Of a stretch of 64,000 nt of DNA, positions 53,212 through 62,147 are shown in pieces. Position 1 is the stretch's first letter; every line of letters starts with the position of its first letter. A program made the translations under genes and the position numbers. The stretch comes from Fibrobacter sp. (GTDB lineage: Bacteria; Fibrobacterota; Fibrobacteria; Fibrobacterales; Fibrobacteraceae): assembly GCF_017545445.1 (NCBI RefSeq), contig NZ_JAFWOM010000140.1:1-64000 (forward strand), written 5' to 3'. The notes beneath the pieces are model-generated. The model was not told where the DNA came from and did no database searches. It worked only from the letters and a program-made list of their open reading frames with translations.

Positions 53212-54735
53212 TTAGTTTGAACCGAATAGTTTTACATATTCGCCATAATCGTACATCGTAGAAATAATCCACTCACCGTATGGCTCAATTTTTGTAAGAG
53301 ATTCCGGCTTGTCGCAATTCCATTTGTCGCTTGCATAAGTCGTTTTCACAATGGGGTGATTCAAACCATCCCAATCCGGTGAATCCGCCAACAAAATTAT
53401 AGGATAGTAAACCGTCGTATCTTCGGGGCAGCTGCTTCCGCTCTTCACGATATCTGTCACATAAATTCCATTTCCGTCAATGCGAGTCAATAAATGTCCC
53501 TTGGCGCCAACGTCTTTCAGAACAACGAGGTAGTAAATGGAGTTCTTAGAAGAACGGTACGTCCTAAACTCGTCCAATCTGCCCGGATATTCAGCCAACT
53601 TGGGGAAGAACGTTGTCACTAACGAATCCGGCAATACATAAACGCCTTCTTTGCGGTATGCATCTGCGAATGGAGTATTGGGTAGCGTATTATAACCGAG
53701 ACTCAATCCTCCATAAAGCTTACTATCATCTATTTCTTTGTAAATAACTTTGCCGCTCGAATTAACTTTGACTGTACTATCGATTATCGAGAACTGCCAC
53801 TTATAAGCATACGTTGTACGCTTTAAAGTATTAGCCCAATCTCTTTCCGCAAAGGCGACTCTATTCAAACTATCCAAATAAGGCTGGTACGTATAAGGGT
53901 CGATGCGAACGTAATTTTCGTCATCAAACGGAGCATAGTTTATGGAATCATCAAGACATTGCTTTTGATACTGTGCGGTATAAGTGTTCAAGACATCATA
54001 CCATGCTTGATCGTCCGGGAGGAAAGAGGCGCAAACCACTTCCAAGTCATCTTCGCTACACCCGTCTCCCAAATCCCAGAAGAGTCCGTTCAAAGAGGTA
54101 CAAGACTGCTTGAAGCGATCCAATGCCTCGGCACAAGAAACTCCATATCCCCAGAAACTATTTCTCATTTTTCTTGATCCCATGGAGCTGATTACGACAG
54201 GGACGCTATCAACATAAACAATTTTTGTAGCTTCGATGGTTTCGTTAGGATGATTGTAGAAATAGTCTTGTGCGGCTTCGTCCGAGTAGCATTTTTTATA
54301 CGGATCGAAGTTGTGGGCGCATTCATGGTCGTCATCATACGATGTGGCGATCAACACGCCATTCCTTTCTAATTTGTTTTCCATCGAATAAGTCACAATG
54401 TCGCAAACTTTACGTCCATCCTTGCTGGGATGGTGGTAAACACGGTTGTTCTTGATACTCCACGGAAGCGGGTGAATGTATTCATTGTACATTTTGTTGA
54501 TATCATAACCCGAAGATGCGTATGCTGAATCAAAAAGATTCTTTAATGAATCGCTTGCTACCGGATCCATCAAGAATAATAGCGACTTTGCCAAAATAAC
54601 TTTCTGCTCATCTGTCAGCTGAGCTACAGGCGAAGTGTTCGGTTCGGTGGTTGCACCAGTAGTGCTCTGTTCGCTCGAACAAGATGCACAAAAGGCGACT
54701 AAACCCACCAGGATTAATTTATTCAGTTTTCTCAT
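53212..54735 (-). CDS. Large lipoprotein paired with a TIGR02147 regulator
   Basis: A 507-aa lipoprotein (lipobox FCASCSS) with a short Thr/Ser linker, an N-terminal helical part and a long Cys-containing, Tyr-rich remainder (paired Cys near HECAHNF, KKCYSDE, SCAEALDRF, SCTSLNG). I recognise no enzyme motif. It starts 1 bp after the regulator gene stop, and its strong GGAAGGAGG lies inside the regulator's last codons, so the two are translated together. The regulator likely controls it. Confidence 0.77.
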   Translation of the reverse strand: MRKLNKLILVGLVAFCASCSSEQSTTGATTEPNTSPVAQLTDEQKVILAKSLLFLMDPVASDSLKNLFDSAYASSGYDINKMYNEYIHPLPWSIKNNRVYHHPSKDGRKVCDIVTYSMENKLERNGVLIATSYDDDHECAHNFDPYKKCYSDEAAQDYFYNHPNETIEATKIVYVDSVPVVISSMGSRKMRNSFWGYGVSCAEALDRFKQSCTSLNGLFWDLGDGCSEDDLEVVCASFLPDDQAWYDVLNTYTAQYQKQCLDDSINYAPFDDENYVRIDPYTYQPYLDSLNRVAFAERDWANTLKRTTYAYKWQFSIIDSTVKVNSSGKVIYKEIDDSKLYGGLSLGYNTLPNTPFADAYRKEGVYVLPDSLVTTFFPKLAEYPGRLDEFRTYRSSKNSIYYLVVLKDVGAKGHLLTRIDGNGIYVTDIVKSGSSCPEDTTVYYPIILLADSPDWDGLNHPIVKTTYASDKWNCDKPESLTKIEPYGEWIISTMYDYGEYVKLFGSN

Positions 54736-54736
54736 C

Positions 54737-55558
54737 TTAGGCCTCCTTCCCTTTCGTAAGTGGGAAAAGTTGTAAATTTAAACGATATACTTTATCGTAA
54801 TCTTTTTCTTTGGCAGCAATGGCAACCACCTGCTGCCTGAGCAATTCAAGCTTTTGCACGAGCCATTTGTACGTGGCGTCGGACAAACCAAGCGTCACGC
54901 CGGCAATATGGCGCTTTTCTGATGGAATATCGTCAATGGCGTCTGTCGCAAACTTTGACATTTGGCGGTTCATGGAACGAAGCGCCAAAGGAATCGCCTC
55001 GGAAGATCCCGTCACAATCTTTTCTGTTTGTTCGTAGGTATCCTCACCGATCTTTTTCAAGAAATTCGCGTGGACCATAAAGTCCAGGGATTGGCGGACT
55101 TCAGTCGCGCTCACGACCGGGTAGCAGTTGCGCGCCAGTTCCAATGGCTTTGCTCCAGGCTTGATCGGGGCAAGTTCCCGCATGACCGGGTTCACCCACG
55201 ATTCGAAATACTTGAACGCTTCGCCATCGACGACACGCAAGCGGTTTTCTTTCGCGATTTTCTGCATTTCGTTGAATGCTAGGATTTTCTTGCTGTCGCT
55301 TTTGGCATCGCCAAAACGCTCCATCGCAAGGAAATAATCGCGGTCGGAACCCGCAAGCTCCATGGCCGTAGCGACCTTTTCGACACCCGTTTTGCTCAGG
55401 CGGCTTTTTCCTTCGCATACGAGCTGGATGTAGTTGGGCGAGGTGAACCCCGCCAACTTGGAGAATTCGCGCCACGAGAACAAAGAACTGCGTTTGCGTT
55501 CTTCGTAGAAGTCGCGCATGTATTCTCGGTAGTCTTGATATTCAGTTATTGGTTTCAT
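54737..55558 (-). CDS. TIGR02147-family (DUF4423-type) regulator
   Basis: A 273-aa cytoplasmic protein with an N-terminal HTH of the family (ITEYQDYREYMRDFYEERK, SWREFSKLAGFTSPNYIQLV, KTGVEKVATAMELAG). The C-terminal DUF4423-like part has SSEAIPLALRSMNRQMSKFATDAI and EKRHIAGVTLGLS. This family is known mainly from many paralogues in Fibrobacter and is thought to bind DNA. It forms a tight operon with the lipoprotein gene. A minus-strand TAAATTAT box is close to the ATG. The divergent intergenic region upstream carries several palindromes. Confidence 0.87.
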   Translation of the reverse strand: MKPITEYQDYREYMRDFYEERKRSSLFSWREFSKLAGFTSPNYIQLVCEGKSRLSKTGVEKVATAMELAGSDRDYFLAMERFGDAKSDSKKILAFNEMQKIAKENRLRVVDGEAFKYFESWVNPVMRELAPIKPGAKPLELARNCYPVVSATEVRQSLDFMVHANFLKKIGEDTYEQTEKIVTGSSEAIPLALRSMNRQMSKFATDAIDDIPSEKRHIAGVTLGLSDATYKWLVQKLELLRQQVVAIAAKEKDYDKVYRLNLQLFPLTKGKEA

Positions 55559-55841
55559 ACCTATAATTTAAACTAATTTTAAGAAGTATGCAACAAATTT
55601 TATTATACAAACATCAATTTTTTAAAGAATTTTAAGGAAAAATGAACTTTCTTAAAAATTTTTAGAAAAATATAATACGGTGCGTATTATAAATGAGCTG
55701 CGTCATCTTGAGGATTCACGTCCGAAGACTCTGTTGAACAAAACTTCACGGAATTGTGCGCTTTTGGTGCGTGCGTCGCCGCATCGCATGCATCGCCGTG
55801 TCGCATGCGTTGTCGCATTCTTAGGTGCGTGCTTTGTCGCG

Positions 55842-56144
55842 TTACATACTAAATGCACCCAAATGGGCTTTTAGTATGTAAAACGGAAAATGTTAATTTG
55901 TTTGAATACATACTAAAAAAGAAAATGGACGTTTTAGTATGTAAAAATGGGTCGGAAGATCTAAAAAATCCCCTCAAAATACGATTTTAAGGTTCTCAGG
56001 CCTTCTAAAAACCTCAAAAAGCGTCTTTTTAACGTCAAAATTACATACTAAGTGCCCCAAAAATGCCATTTAGTATGTAAGGGGTGAAAAACGATTGCCT
56101 CGTTTACATACTAAATGCGGGCAAAGGTGCTTTTAGTATGTAAA
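55842..56144. repeat. Four palindromes with fixed arms and variable centres
   Basis: Elements at 55842-55881, 55907-55943, 56041-56080 and 56103-56144 each have arms TTACATACTAAA and TTTAGTATGTAA (two slightly shortened). The centres of 15-17 bp differ in every copy. Centre-to-centre steps are about 63, 135 and 63 bp. From the first element, the others lie near 6, 19 and 25 helical turns. As RNA each would form a 10-12 bp stem with a large loop. Confidence 0.88.
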
Positions 56145-56256
56145 ATTGCCTCGCATTTTCGCTTTAAAAGGCCGTTTTAGGCTGATTGCTCGTTCTTTTA
56201 GGCCGTTTACTCGTTCACATTGCCAAAAAATTGAATAGAGAATAAAAATAATGCGA

Positions 56257-56275
56257 TGTCTATAGTCTATAGACA
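56257..56275. promoter_or_regulatory. 19-bp perfect palindrome before the pectate lyase gene
   Basis: TGTCTATAG, T, CTATAGACA lies 87 bp before the ATG at 56362. Size, symmetry and position are those of a repressor or activator operator. The binding protein is unknown. Confidence 0.6.
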
Positions 56276-56361
56276 ACACTTAAAAAAAATTCATAATGAA
56301 AAACGTATTATTTAAATATAGATTATAAAGGTAGTGTGGGAAAATCTTCAAAAGGGTTAGA

Positions 56362-58104
56362 ATGAAGAGCATTTGGTTTGGCAATTACATTTTTCTTGTA
56401 GCGACAATGTCTGTCGCGACATATTCTGCGGCTGCGAGCTATGTTCCCCCGGCGACGGCGGTCTCGAAAATCAATAGCTATCGCGGCTATTCGGAGCTGA
56501 CGTCGGCGGCATCAGGCATGGACATTGACCAGTACACCTACAACATGACGACTTGGCAAATCGCAAATGGCGGTTTTTACAAAGCAATGGCCGACAAGTA
56601 CAAAAGTGCCTATTCCGGCGGGCAAAAATCCGAATGGCAAGCGAAAGGCGGCGGCGACCTCGGCACTATCGACAACAATGCGACTATCCAAGAAATGCGA
56701 CTCCTCGCCGTGCGTTACAAAGCAACGACGAACGCATCTTACAAGGCCGCTTTCAAGACAAGTTTCAACAGGGCTGTTAACTTCCTTTTGACGATGCAGC
56801 GTTCCAAGGGCGGACTCCCGCAAGTATGGCCCAAGCGTGGCAACTATTCTGACCAAATTACGCTGAACGACAACGCCATGATCCGCGCCATGGTTACGAT
56901 GATGGACATCGCGAATTCCACATCGCCTTTTGACTCGGACATGATCGACGACGCCACCCGCAGCAAGATGAAAAGCGCATTGGACAAGGCTATCGACTTT
57001 TTGCTCAAAGCGCAAATCGTAAACGACGGGAAACCCACCGTCTGGTGCGCCCAGCACGACACAAACAGCATGGCTCCAGTTGGCGCACGCGCTTACGAAC
57101 TCGCCAGCAAATCCGGCAGCGAATCCGCAGGAGCCGTATGGTTCTTGATGAACTGGCCCGAACAAACCGAAGCCATCCAGAAATCCGTCAAGGGAGCCAT
57201 CGAATGGTACAAGAAAACCCGCGTCACCGGACTTTACTTCAACAAGAAAGCGGGCACATTCGAAAAACGCGACGGCAACGTTCTGTGGTATCGCTTTTAC
57301 GAAGTCAACAACGACAACTACTTCTTTTGCGACCGCGAAGGGGCTAGCACCAAGACGCAAGACTTCACAAAAATCAGCGAAGAACGCCGCACCGGCTACC
57401 AGTGGGCTGGCGATTACGGCACGGCGCTCTTGAGCACGGAAAAAGCTTACCTCGAAGCACTTGCCAAAATGGATGACGATTACGTTCCGCCTCCGCCGCC
57501 AGCGGCAATGTGCGGGAGCGATACTTGCAAAGCGTACATCGACGGTGTGAACTTTATCGATATCAAGGGCGTCAAGGAAACGACGAATACGGGGTATGTC
57601 GGCGATGGCTATGCGAACGTTGACAATTCGATCGGAAGTTTTGTGACTTATGGCATTACGGCAGAAAAAACGGGGAAGTATAAGTTGTATGTAAGATTCG
57701 CAAACGGCGGTGGTTCTGGTCGCGGCTTTAGCATTACTGTGGGCGATAAGACGCTGCTCGCCGACGGCAGCATGGAATCGACCGGCAACTGGACGGAATG
57801 GAAAACGGCTACGTTGGAATTGGAACTGCCCCAAGGCTACAGCGAACTCAAGTTCACGAGTCTTTCGAAAGATGGCATGGCGAACATCGATTACATCGGC
57901 TGGCAGGATGCTGGGCTGCATGCGGGCAATGTCGATGTCGGCGATTCGGACAGGACTGTGATTGGCGAGTTTGAATCGCAGCGGGCCGCGAACGTTTCGC
58001 CGGACCGTTACTTTGTTAATTATAGAAACAACGGCAAAAGTGCAGGAGTCTATTTTATGCGTAATGACGGAAGAACATTTAGAGTAAACGGGGCGACCAA
58101 GTAG
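56362..58104 (+). CDS. PL10-type pectate lyase with CBM35-like domain
   Basis: A 580-aa secreted protein. The signal peptide ends SAAAS. The catalytic part (to about 370) resembles pectate lyase family 10: IDNNATIQEMRLLA, LPQVWPKRGNYSDQITLNDNAM, KPTVWCAQHDTNSMAPVGARAYE and a late WAGDYGTALL. After a Pro linker (PPPPPAAMC) comes a CBM35-like sandwich (GYVGDGYANVDNSIGSFVTY to ANIDYIGW). A short tail follows. It cleaves polygalacturonate by beta-elimination with Ca2+. AAAGGG precedes the ATG. A pectin methylesterase gene follows, a functional pair. Confidence 0.9.
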   Translation: MKSIWFGNYIFLVATMSVATYSAAASYVPPATAVSKINSYRGYSELTSAASGMDIDQYTYNMTTWQIANGGFYKAMADKYKSAYSGGQKSEWQAKGGGDLGTIDNNATIQEMRLLAVRYKATTNASYKAAFKTSFNRAVNFLLTMQRSKGGLPQVWPKRGNYSDQITLNDNAMIRAMVTMMDIANSTSPFDSDMIDDATRSKMKSALDKAIDFLLKAQIVNDGKPTVWCAQHDTNSMAPVGARAYELASKSGSESAGAVWFLMNWPEQTEAIQKSVKGAIEWYKKTRVTGLYFNKKAGTFEKRDGNVLWYRFYEVNNDNYFFCDREGASTKTQDFTKISEERRTGYQWAGDYGTALLSTEKAYLEALAKMDDDYVPPPPPAAMCGSDTCKAYIDGVNFIDIKGVKETTNTGYVGDGYANVDNSIGSFVTYGITAEKTGKYKLYVRFANGGGSGRGFSITVGDKTLLADGSMESTGNWTEWKTATLELELPQGYSELKFTSLSKDGMANIDYIGWQDAGLHAGNVDVGDSDRTVIGEFESQRAANVSPDRYFVNYRNNGKSAGVYFMRNDGRTFRVNGATK

Positions 58105-58440
58105 AGGAAAAGTGTAAGCCGATCCCGGCACTTCGACAGGCTCAGTGACCTGAGAGTCCGGGATGACAGGAAAAAAGAGTCAGGGATGACAGGGAAAAGA
58201 ATGTGTAAGCCGATTCCGGCACTTCGACAGGCTCAGTGACCTGAGAGTCAGGGATGACAGGGAAAAGAATGTGTAAGCCGATCCCGGCACTTCGACAGGC
58301 TCAGTGACCTGAGAGTCCGGGATGATAGGGAAAAAAATTGTCATTGCGAGCCGGAGGCGATATTCGAAACTTGGCAATTTGTTGCCTTAGTTGAGTTAGG
58401 TTCGCAGGAGCAGCAATCCATGCGTTAGAATCGAGGTGAT
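58105..58440. other. Spacer between pectate lyase and pectin methylesterase genes
   Basis: No gene. The first two thirds are the triplicated repeat 58112-58333. A CATTGCGAGCCGGAGGCGA-type dispersed word lies at about 58341-58360. Nothing else is recognised. Confidence 0.7.
58112..58333. repeat. Triplicated long-loop palindrome
   Basis: Three copies begin GTGTAAGCCGAT at 58112, 58203 and 58271. Each has arms CCCGG/CCGGG (or TCCGG/CAGGG) around CACTTCGACAGGCTCAGTGA and ends GGGATGA. The first copy carries an extra 23-bp partial duplication. Confidence 0.9.
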
Positions 58441-60546
58441 ATGTTAAACTGTTGGTTGTTCAAATTTTCTATGTGTGCGTCGCTTGCAGTTGCGACGAGT
58501 GCTTTCGCTATTGCGAAGCGCGGTTTTGACTTTGTCGTGGGAGTCGATGGCGACTTCAAGGCGGCCATCGCCAAAGCTGCCGCATCTGGGGCTAGCGAAT
58601 CCAAACGTTTCATCATCTTTCTCCCGAACGGTGAATACGACTTGACAAAGCTTACGGGTGATGAACATGGAAAGACGACGTTCAGCCCATCGCATGTTTC
58701 CATCATCGGGCAATCCCTCGAAAATACGACTATTTCGAACACGACCGATACCGAAGGCATCAGCACCACGGCTACGCTCTACTTCCCGAAAAATAACGAC
58801 ATGTACATGCAAGATATCACGCTCAAGAACAAGAGCACCTTCAGTACATCCGGTGCGGCTCGTCAAGTGGCTTTGCAGCAAAACGAAGGCGACAAGTTTA
58901 TTTATAAGAACGTCCGTTTGCTGAGCGGCCAAGACACGTACTACACCAAAAAAGGTCGCACGTACTGGGAAGGCGGCGAAATCGACGGAACGGTTGACTT
59001 TATCTGCGGCGGCGGCGACGTATTCTTCGAAGGCACAAAGCTTGTGATGACGCGAAACGGCGGTTACATCACCGCATCGCAGAATCCAGGGGATTGGGGC
59101 TACGTCTTTAATAACACAACCATAACAGTTTCGAACAACAGTTTTAACGGAACGTTTTATTTGGGACGTTCCTGGGGACACGCCAAGGTGGTGTTCTTGA
59201 ACACCAAGATGGTTGCGCAGCCTGCCGCCGAAGGCTGGTTTACGAACATGAATTCCGCCCCTGTCGTCTATGGCGAATACAACAGCAAGGACGGAAACGG
59301 AAACCCCGTCAACACGAGCCGCCGCCGCACCTACTTTGACGGGAGCAAGGATGGCTCCACTTCGACGCTCAAGACCGTTTGGGATGCAAACGATGCCGCC
59401 AAATACACTCTTGCAAACGTCCTTGGCGGAACAGACAACTGGGCTCCGAATAAACTTACCGCGCAAGTCTCCGCTCCGAAAATTTCACAAGAAGGCGCGA
59501 ACATCGTTTGGGATGACGACGACAACGCCATCTGCTGGGCTGTCTTTGTGAACGGCAAATACCACAGCAACACCACATCCAATTCCATTGATGTGGGGAG
59601 TATCGCTGCTGGCTCTAAAGTAACGGTTCGAGCAGCAAATTCCATGGGCGGACTCGGCGCAACTTCGAACGAAATCACGGTCCTCGAAGCGAACGTGACA
59701 TACTACAAAGTAACGCTATCGCAATCCATCGGCGGAACTGTTACTATCTCTCCGAATCGCGAAAAAATTGCAGAAGGAACCGCCATTACCATCACTGCGG
59801 AACCTGCCGCAGGTTGGAAATTCGCTGGCTGGACTGGCAAGGATGCCGTGACTGCAGGCACATCCAACACTTGGAAAACCACGATGACCAAGGACATCGA
59901 TATCGGTGCAACCTTTGAAGCCAAAGGAACGACGAAATTCCAAGCGGAATCCGGCATCGTCGATAACGCGATTATCGAAAGCACGAACGCAGGGTTTGCA
60001 GGCACAGGTTACATCAACTTCGGCACGGGACATTCGACCGTCCAAGTCCCCGTCTATGCGGAATTCCCCGGCGAATACACGATGGTCATGACGTATGCGA
60101 ATGGCAGTGGCAAAGCGCGCGGCCTCGCCATTGCTGCCCCCGGAAAATGCACCGCCGGGATTGACGGCTGCAAGGGAGCCGAAACTCGCATGTACGACGC
60201 AACGGACAACTGGACGACATGGGCAACGGACACCACGACCATCACGCTTTCCAAGGGTGCCGGCTACATCACGTTTGCCACCGTTGACGGAAACGACGGC
60301 CCCAATCTCGACCAAATAGAATTGATCGAAAAGAAAGTCGAAAAGGGCGACACCTCGACAACCATTCTTTCAAAAGCTCTCTGGTTCAACAACTCTGTTG
60401 AAGCGACCCGCATTTACGATATGAACGGAAAACTCGTTCGCTATGCAAAGGGTTCTGCCTCGTTGAATGGACTTGCTCCCGGAATTTACATCGTAAGAAC
60501 CGCATCGCAAGGATATCATAAACAAAAATTGGTCCAAGTCCGTTAG
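58441..60546 (+). CDS. CE8 pectin methylesterase, multidomain
   Basis: A 701-aa secreted enzyme. After a signal peptide (to SAFA) the CE8 right-handed helix shows SGQDTYY (Asp165), DGTVDFICGGGDVFFE (Asp186) and LGRSWGHAKVVF. Then come a fibronectin-like domain, an InlB/B-repeat-like segment (ITAEPAAGWKFAGWTGK), a CBM35-like sandwich (AGFAGTGYINFGT to PNLDQIELIE) and a C-terminal sorting-type domain (ATRIYDMNGKLVRY to YIVRTAS). It removes methyl esters from pectin so that the neighbouring lyase can cut. GAGGTGAT precedes the ATG. Confidence 0.93.
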   Translation: MLNCWLFKFSMCASLAVATSAFAIAKRGFDFVVGVDGDFKAAIAKAAASGASESKRFIIFLPNGEYDLTKLTGDEHGKTTFSPSHVSIIGQSLENTTISNTTDTEGISTTATLYFPKNNDMYMQDITLKNKSTFSTSGAARQVALQQNEGDKFIYKNVRLLSGQDTYYTKKGRTYWEGGEIDGTVDFICGGGDVFFEGTKLVMTRNGGYITASQNPGDWGYVFNNTTITVSNNSFNGTFYLGRSWGHAKVVFLNTKMVAQPAAEGWFTNMNSAPVVYGEYNSKDGNGNPVNTSRRRTYFDGSKDGSTSTLKTVWDANDAAKYTLANVLGGTDNWAPNKLTAQVSAPKISQEGANIVWDDDDNAICWAVFVNGKYHSNTTSNSIDVGSIAAGSKVTVRAANSMGGLGATSNEITVLEANVTYYKVTLSQSIGGTVTISPNREKIAEGTAITITAEPAAGWKFAGWTGKDAVTAGTSNTWKTTMTKDIDIGATFEAKGTTKFQAESGIVDNAIIESTNAGFAGTGYINFGTGHSTVQVPVYAEFPGEYTMVMTYANGSGKARGLAIAAPGKCTAGIDGCKGAETRMYDATDNWTTWATDTTTITLSKGAGYITFATVDGNDGPNLDQIELIEKKVEKGDTSTTILSKALWFNNSVEATRIYDMNGKLVRYAKGSASLNGLAPGIYIVRTASQGYHKQKLVQVR

Positions 60547-60565
60547 AATTTGTTAATTTTAAACC

Positions 60566-61474
60566 ATGCTTGGAATTGAACAGAAAAAAGGAAATGACGA
60601 ACAGTTATGTGGCAGAATGATTGCTTACGCACGCATTTTGCCTACCCCGGATGCCGAACCTGCAGAAACGCCGTTTGACGACATGATCAAAAACGGCCTT
60701 TTGACGTTGGAAGGTGATTTTCGACAGTTCAATGACAGGCCCAGCAAACGTGAAAGAGACCGCGTCGTCGATGCGAAATTCAACAGCTTCCTCAAGACGA
60801 TGGAAGAAAACGGCGTAGAACTCCCTGAAAACGTCGATGTTGATGCCATGCGCGAACGCCTCCATGAACTTTCGAGCATGGAAGTTATTCCCATTCCTGC
60901 TCGCATCGGAAATTTCAGCAACGAAGAAGACATCCTCAAAGAAGATGCCGACATCTATTACATCGGCGAATTCATCGGTGCAAACCAAGCTCATTATTGC
61001 CTCACGACGCTCCCCATCTACTACCAGGCGAAGTATCGCGAACAAGCAAAACGCAGCGAAATGGATATGCTGAACGAAATGCTTTCGCAGTTCGAAGAAG
61101 GCGATTTCGTGGGCACCGAGGACCTCCAGAACGATACCGAAGAACTTTTTCCGAAGGGGCTCACGCTCAACACGTTCATGGGCGACCTCTCGAAGCTCCT
61201 CAACGTACGAGTCATCCCGTTCTTGCTCGCTTGCGAATCCGACAGCGAGTACAACACACAAATTCAGCTTTTCTACACGTTCATGAAGGGCTACCCCGAC
61301 CAGAACGACGTCAAGCGAATCGACAAGGCATTGCGTGAACTCCGCAAACAAAGCGATTCTATTGAGGCCCGCAATTTGCTCGAACTTAGTTGCAAACGAA
61401 TTAACGCAATTTATAACGAAGATTCTCAGCTAGCGAGTGAACTCTCGAAGCAGATCGAGACTATAGAAAAGTAA
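60566..61474 (+). CDS. Conserved-looking cytoplasmic protein, function unknown
   Basis: A 302-aa acidic, mostly helical protein without signal peptide or membrane segment. An N-terminal GRMIAYARILPTPDAEP suggests a beta strand pair, and EDADIYYIGEFIGANQAHYCLTTLPIYYQAKYRE is a possible folded core. I recognise no family. It lies 20 bp after the pectin methylesterase stop, but its base use and character are cytosolic. A TTAATTTT box ends 5 bp before the ATG and no Shine-Dalgarno is present. Confidence 0.72.
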   Translation: MLGIEQKKGNDEQLCGRMIAYARILPTPDAEPAETPFDDMIKNGLLTLEGDFRQFNDRPSKRERDRVVDAKFNSFLKTMEENGVELPENVDVDAMRERLHELSSMEVIPIPARIGNFSNEEDILKEDADIYYIGEFIGANQAHYCLTTLPIYYQAKYREQAKRSEMDMLNEMLSQFEEGDFVGTEDLQNDTEELFPKGLTLNTFMGDLSKLLNVRVIPFLLACESDSEYNTQIQLFYTFMKGYPDQNDVKRIDKALRELRKQSDSIEARNLLELSCKRINAIYNEDSQLASELSKQIETIEK

Positions 61475-61513
61475 AAAAGTTTAGCTTCGCGACCGTCAAC
61501 GAACCGCTAGTTA

Positions 61514-62026
61514 TTAAAACCTATACGCATATCCGGCTTGCCAGATGACTGTGGGTTCATTGTGTTTTGAAAAGAAGTGGAGTGGAATTCCTAGTTCTGT
61601 GAAAAATCCATAAATGTTCGCTCGGATGTCTGCGGATACGTCGAACGATTCTTTGTAATTGTACGAACGCACGTAGCGTTTTTTGTTTGCTCTATTGAGA
61701 GCCCTCAAAATTTCGTTTGGCGCCTTTGCAAATGCGTAACCGCTGCTAATTCCTAAGTCTAGCGAAAAGGGGAGTTCGCGGAAAAACTTCCATGCGAGGT
61801 TTCCTCGGTAACCGACCCAGAATTCGTTGGATCCGAGGTGCAAGCCTCCGCCTGTGACTCTAAAAAAAACATTCTCGTAACCGACTCCAGCATTGATCAT
61901 GATTGGGGTGGGCCGACCCGCTGAAATGCCCGCTTCGAACTGCCAAGGCGATTTGTGCTCGGTGGCTGCGGCAGTTCCGATGCAAAAAAATGCGGTAATT
62001 GCAAAAATGAGGCTTCTGAGTAGCAT
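61514..62026 (-). CDS. Small outer-membrane-type beta-barrel protein
   Basis: A 170-aa protein with a signal peptide (to TAAATEH), then alternating amphipathic strands (FEAGISAGRPTPIMINAGVGYE, FWVGYRGNLAWKFF, IWQAGYAYRF) ending in Phe, as outer membrane barrels do. Probably an 8-strand barrel; function unknown. The start at 62026 is chosen for the signal peptide. TATTATTG ends 5 bp before the ATG and there is no Shine-Dalgarno. Confidence 0.72.
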   Translation of the reverse strand: MLLRSLIFAITAFFCIGTAAATEHKSPWQFEAGISAGRPTPIMINAGVGYENVFFRVTGGGLHLGSNEFWVGYRGNLAWKFFRELPFSLDLGISSGYAFAKAPNEILRALNRANKKRYVRSYNYKESFDVSADIRANIYGFFTELGIPLHFFSKHNEPTVIWQAGYAYRF

Positions 62027-62147
62027 GTATGCAATAATAGTAATGTATTTGTTGTTAGATAACTTTTTCCAAAAAAAATAATTATCTTTAATAGCAAATA
62101 AGTTCAATGGGTCTGATGGAATGAAAGACCGTAAACAAGGAAGTGAT

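Larger units (their letters stand above)
55559..56361. other. 803-bp divergent spacer rich in palindromes
   Basis: No convincing gene. 55770-55830 is a run of TCGC/GCATGC words. Four fixed-arm palindromes lie at 55842-56144. Two copies of a TTTTAGGC...CTCGTTC word lie at about 56172-56215. A 19-bp perfect palindrome lies at 56257-56275. The last 80 bp are AT-rich promoter-like DNA of the pectate lyase gene. Confidence 0.75.

Noticed and set aside
55842-56144. CRISPR array
   Set aside because: Four elements with unequal steps, the conserved part is split into two arms, the centres are only 15-17 bp and no cas gene is present.
56512-58131. A 539-codon open frame antisense to the pectate lyase gene
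   Set aside because: No start signal or recognisable domain; it follows from codon bias of the real gene.
58112-58333. A small gene in the triplicated spacer (minus strand 58180-58377)
   Set aside because: The frame is the translation of the repeat (SQVTEPVEVPGSAYT type) and has no ribosome binding site.
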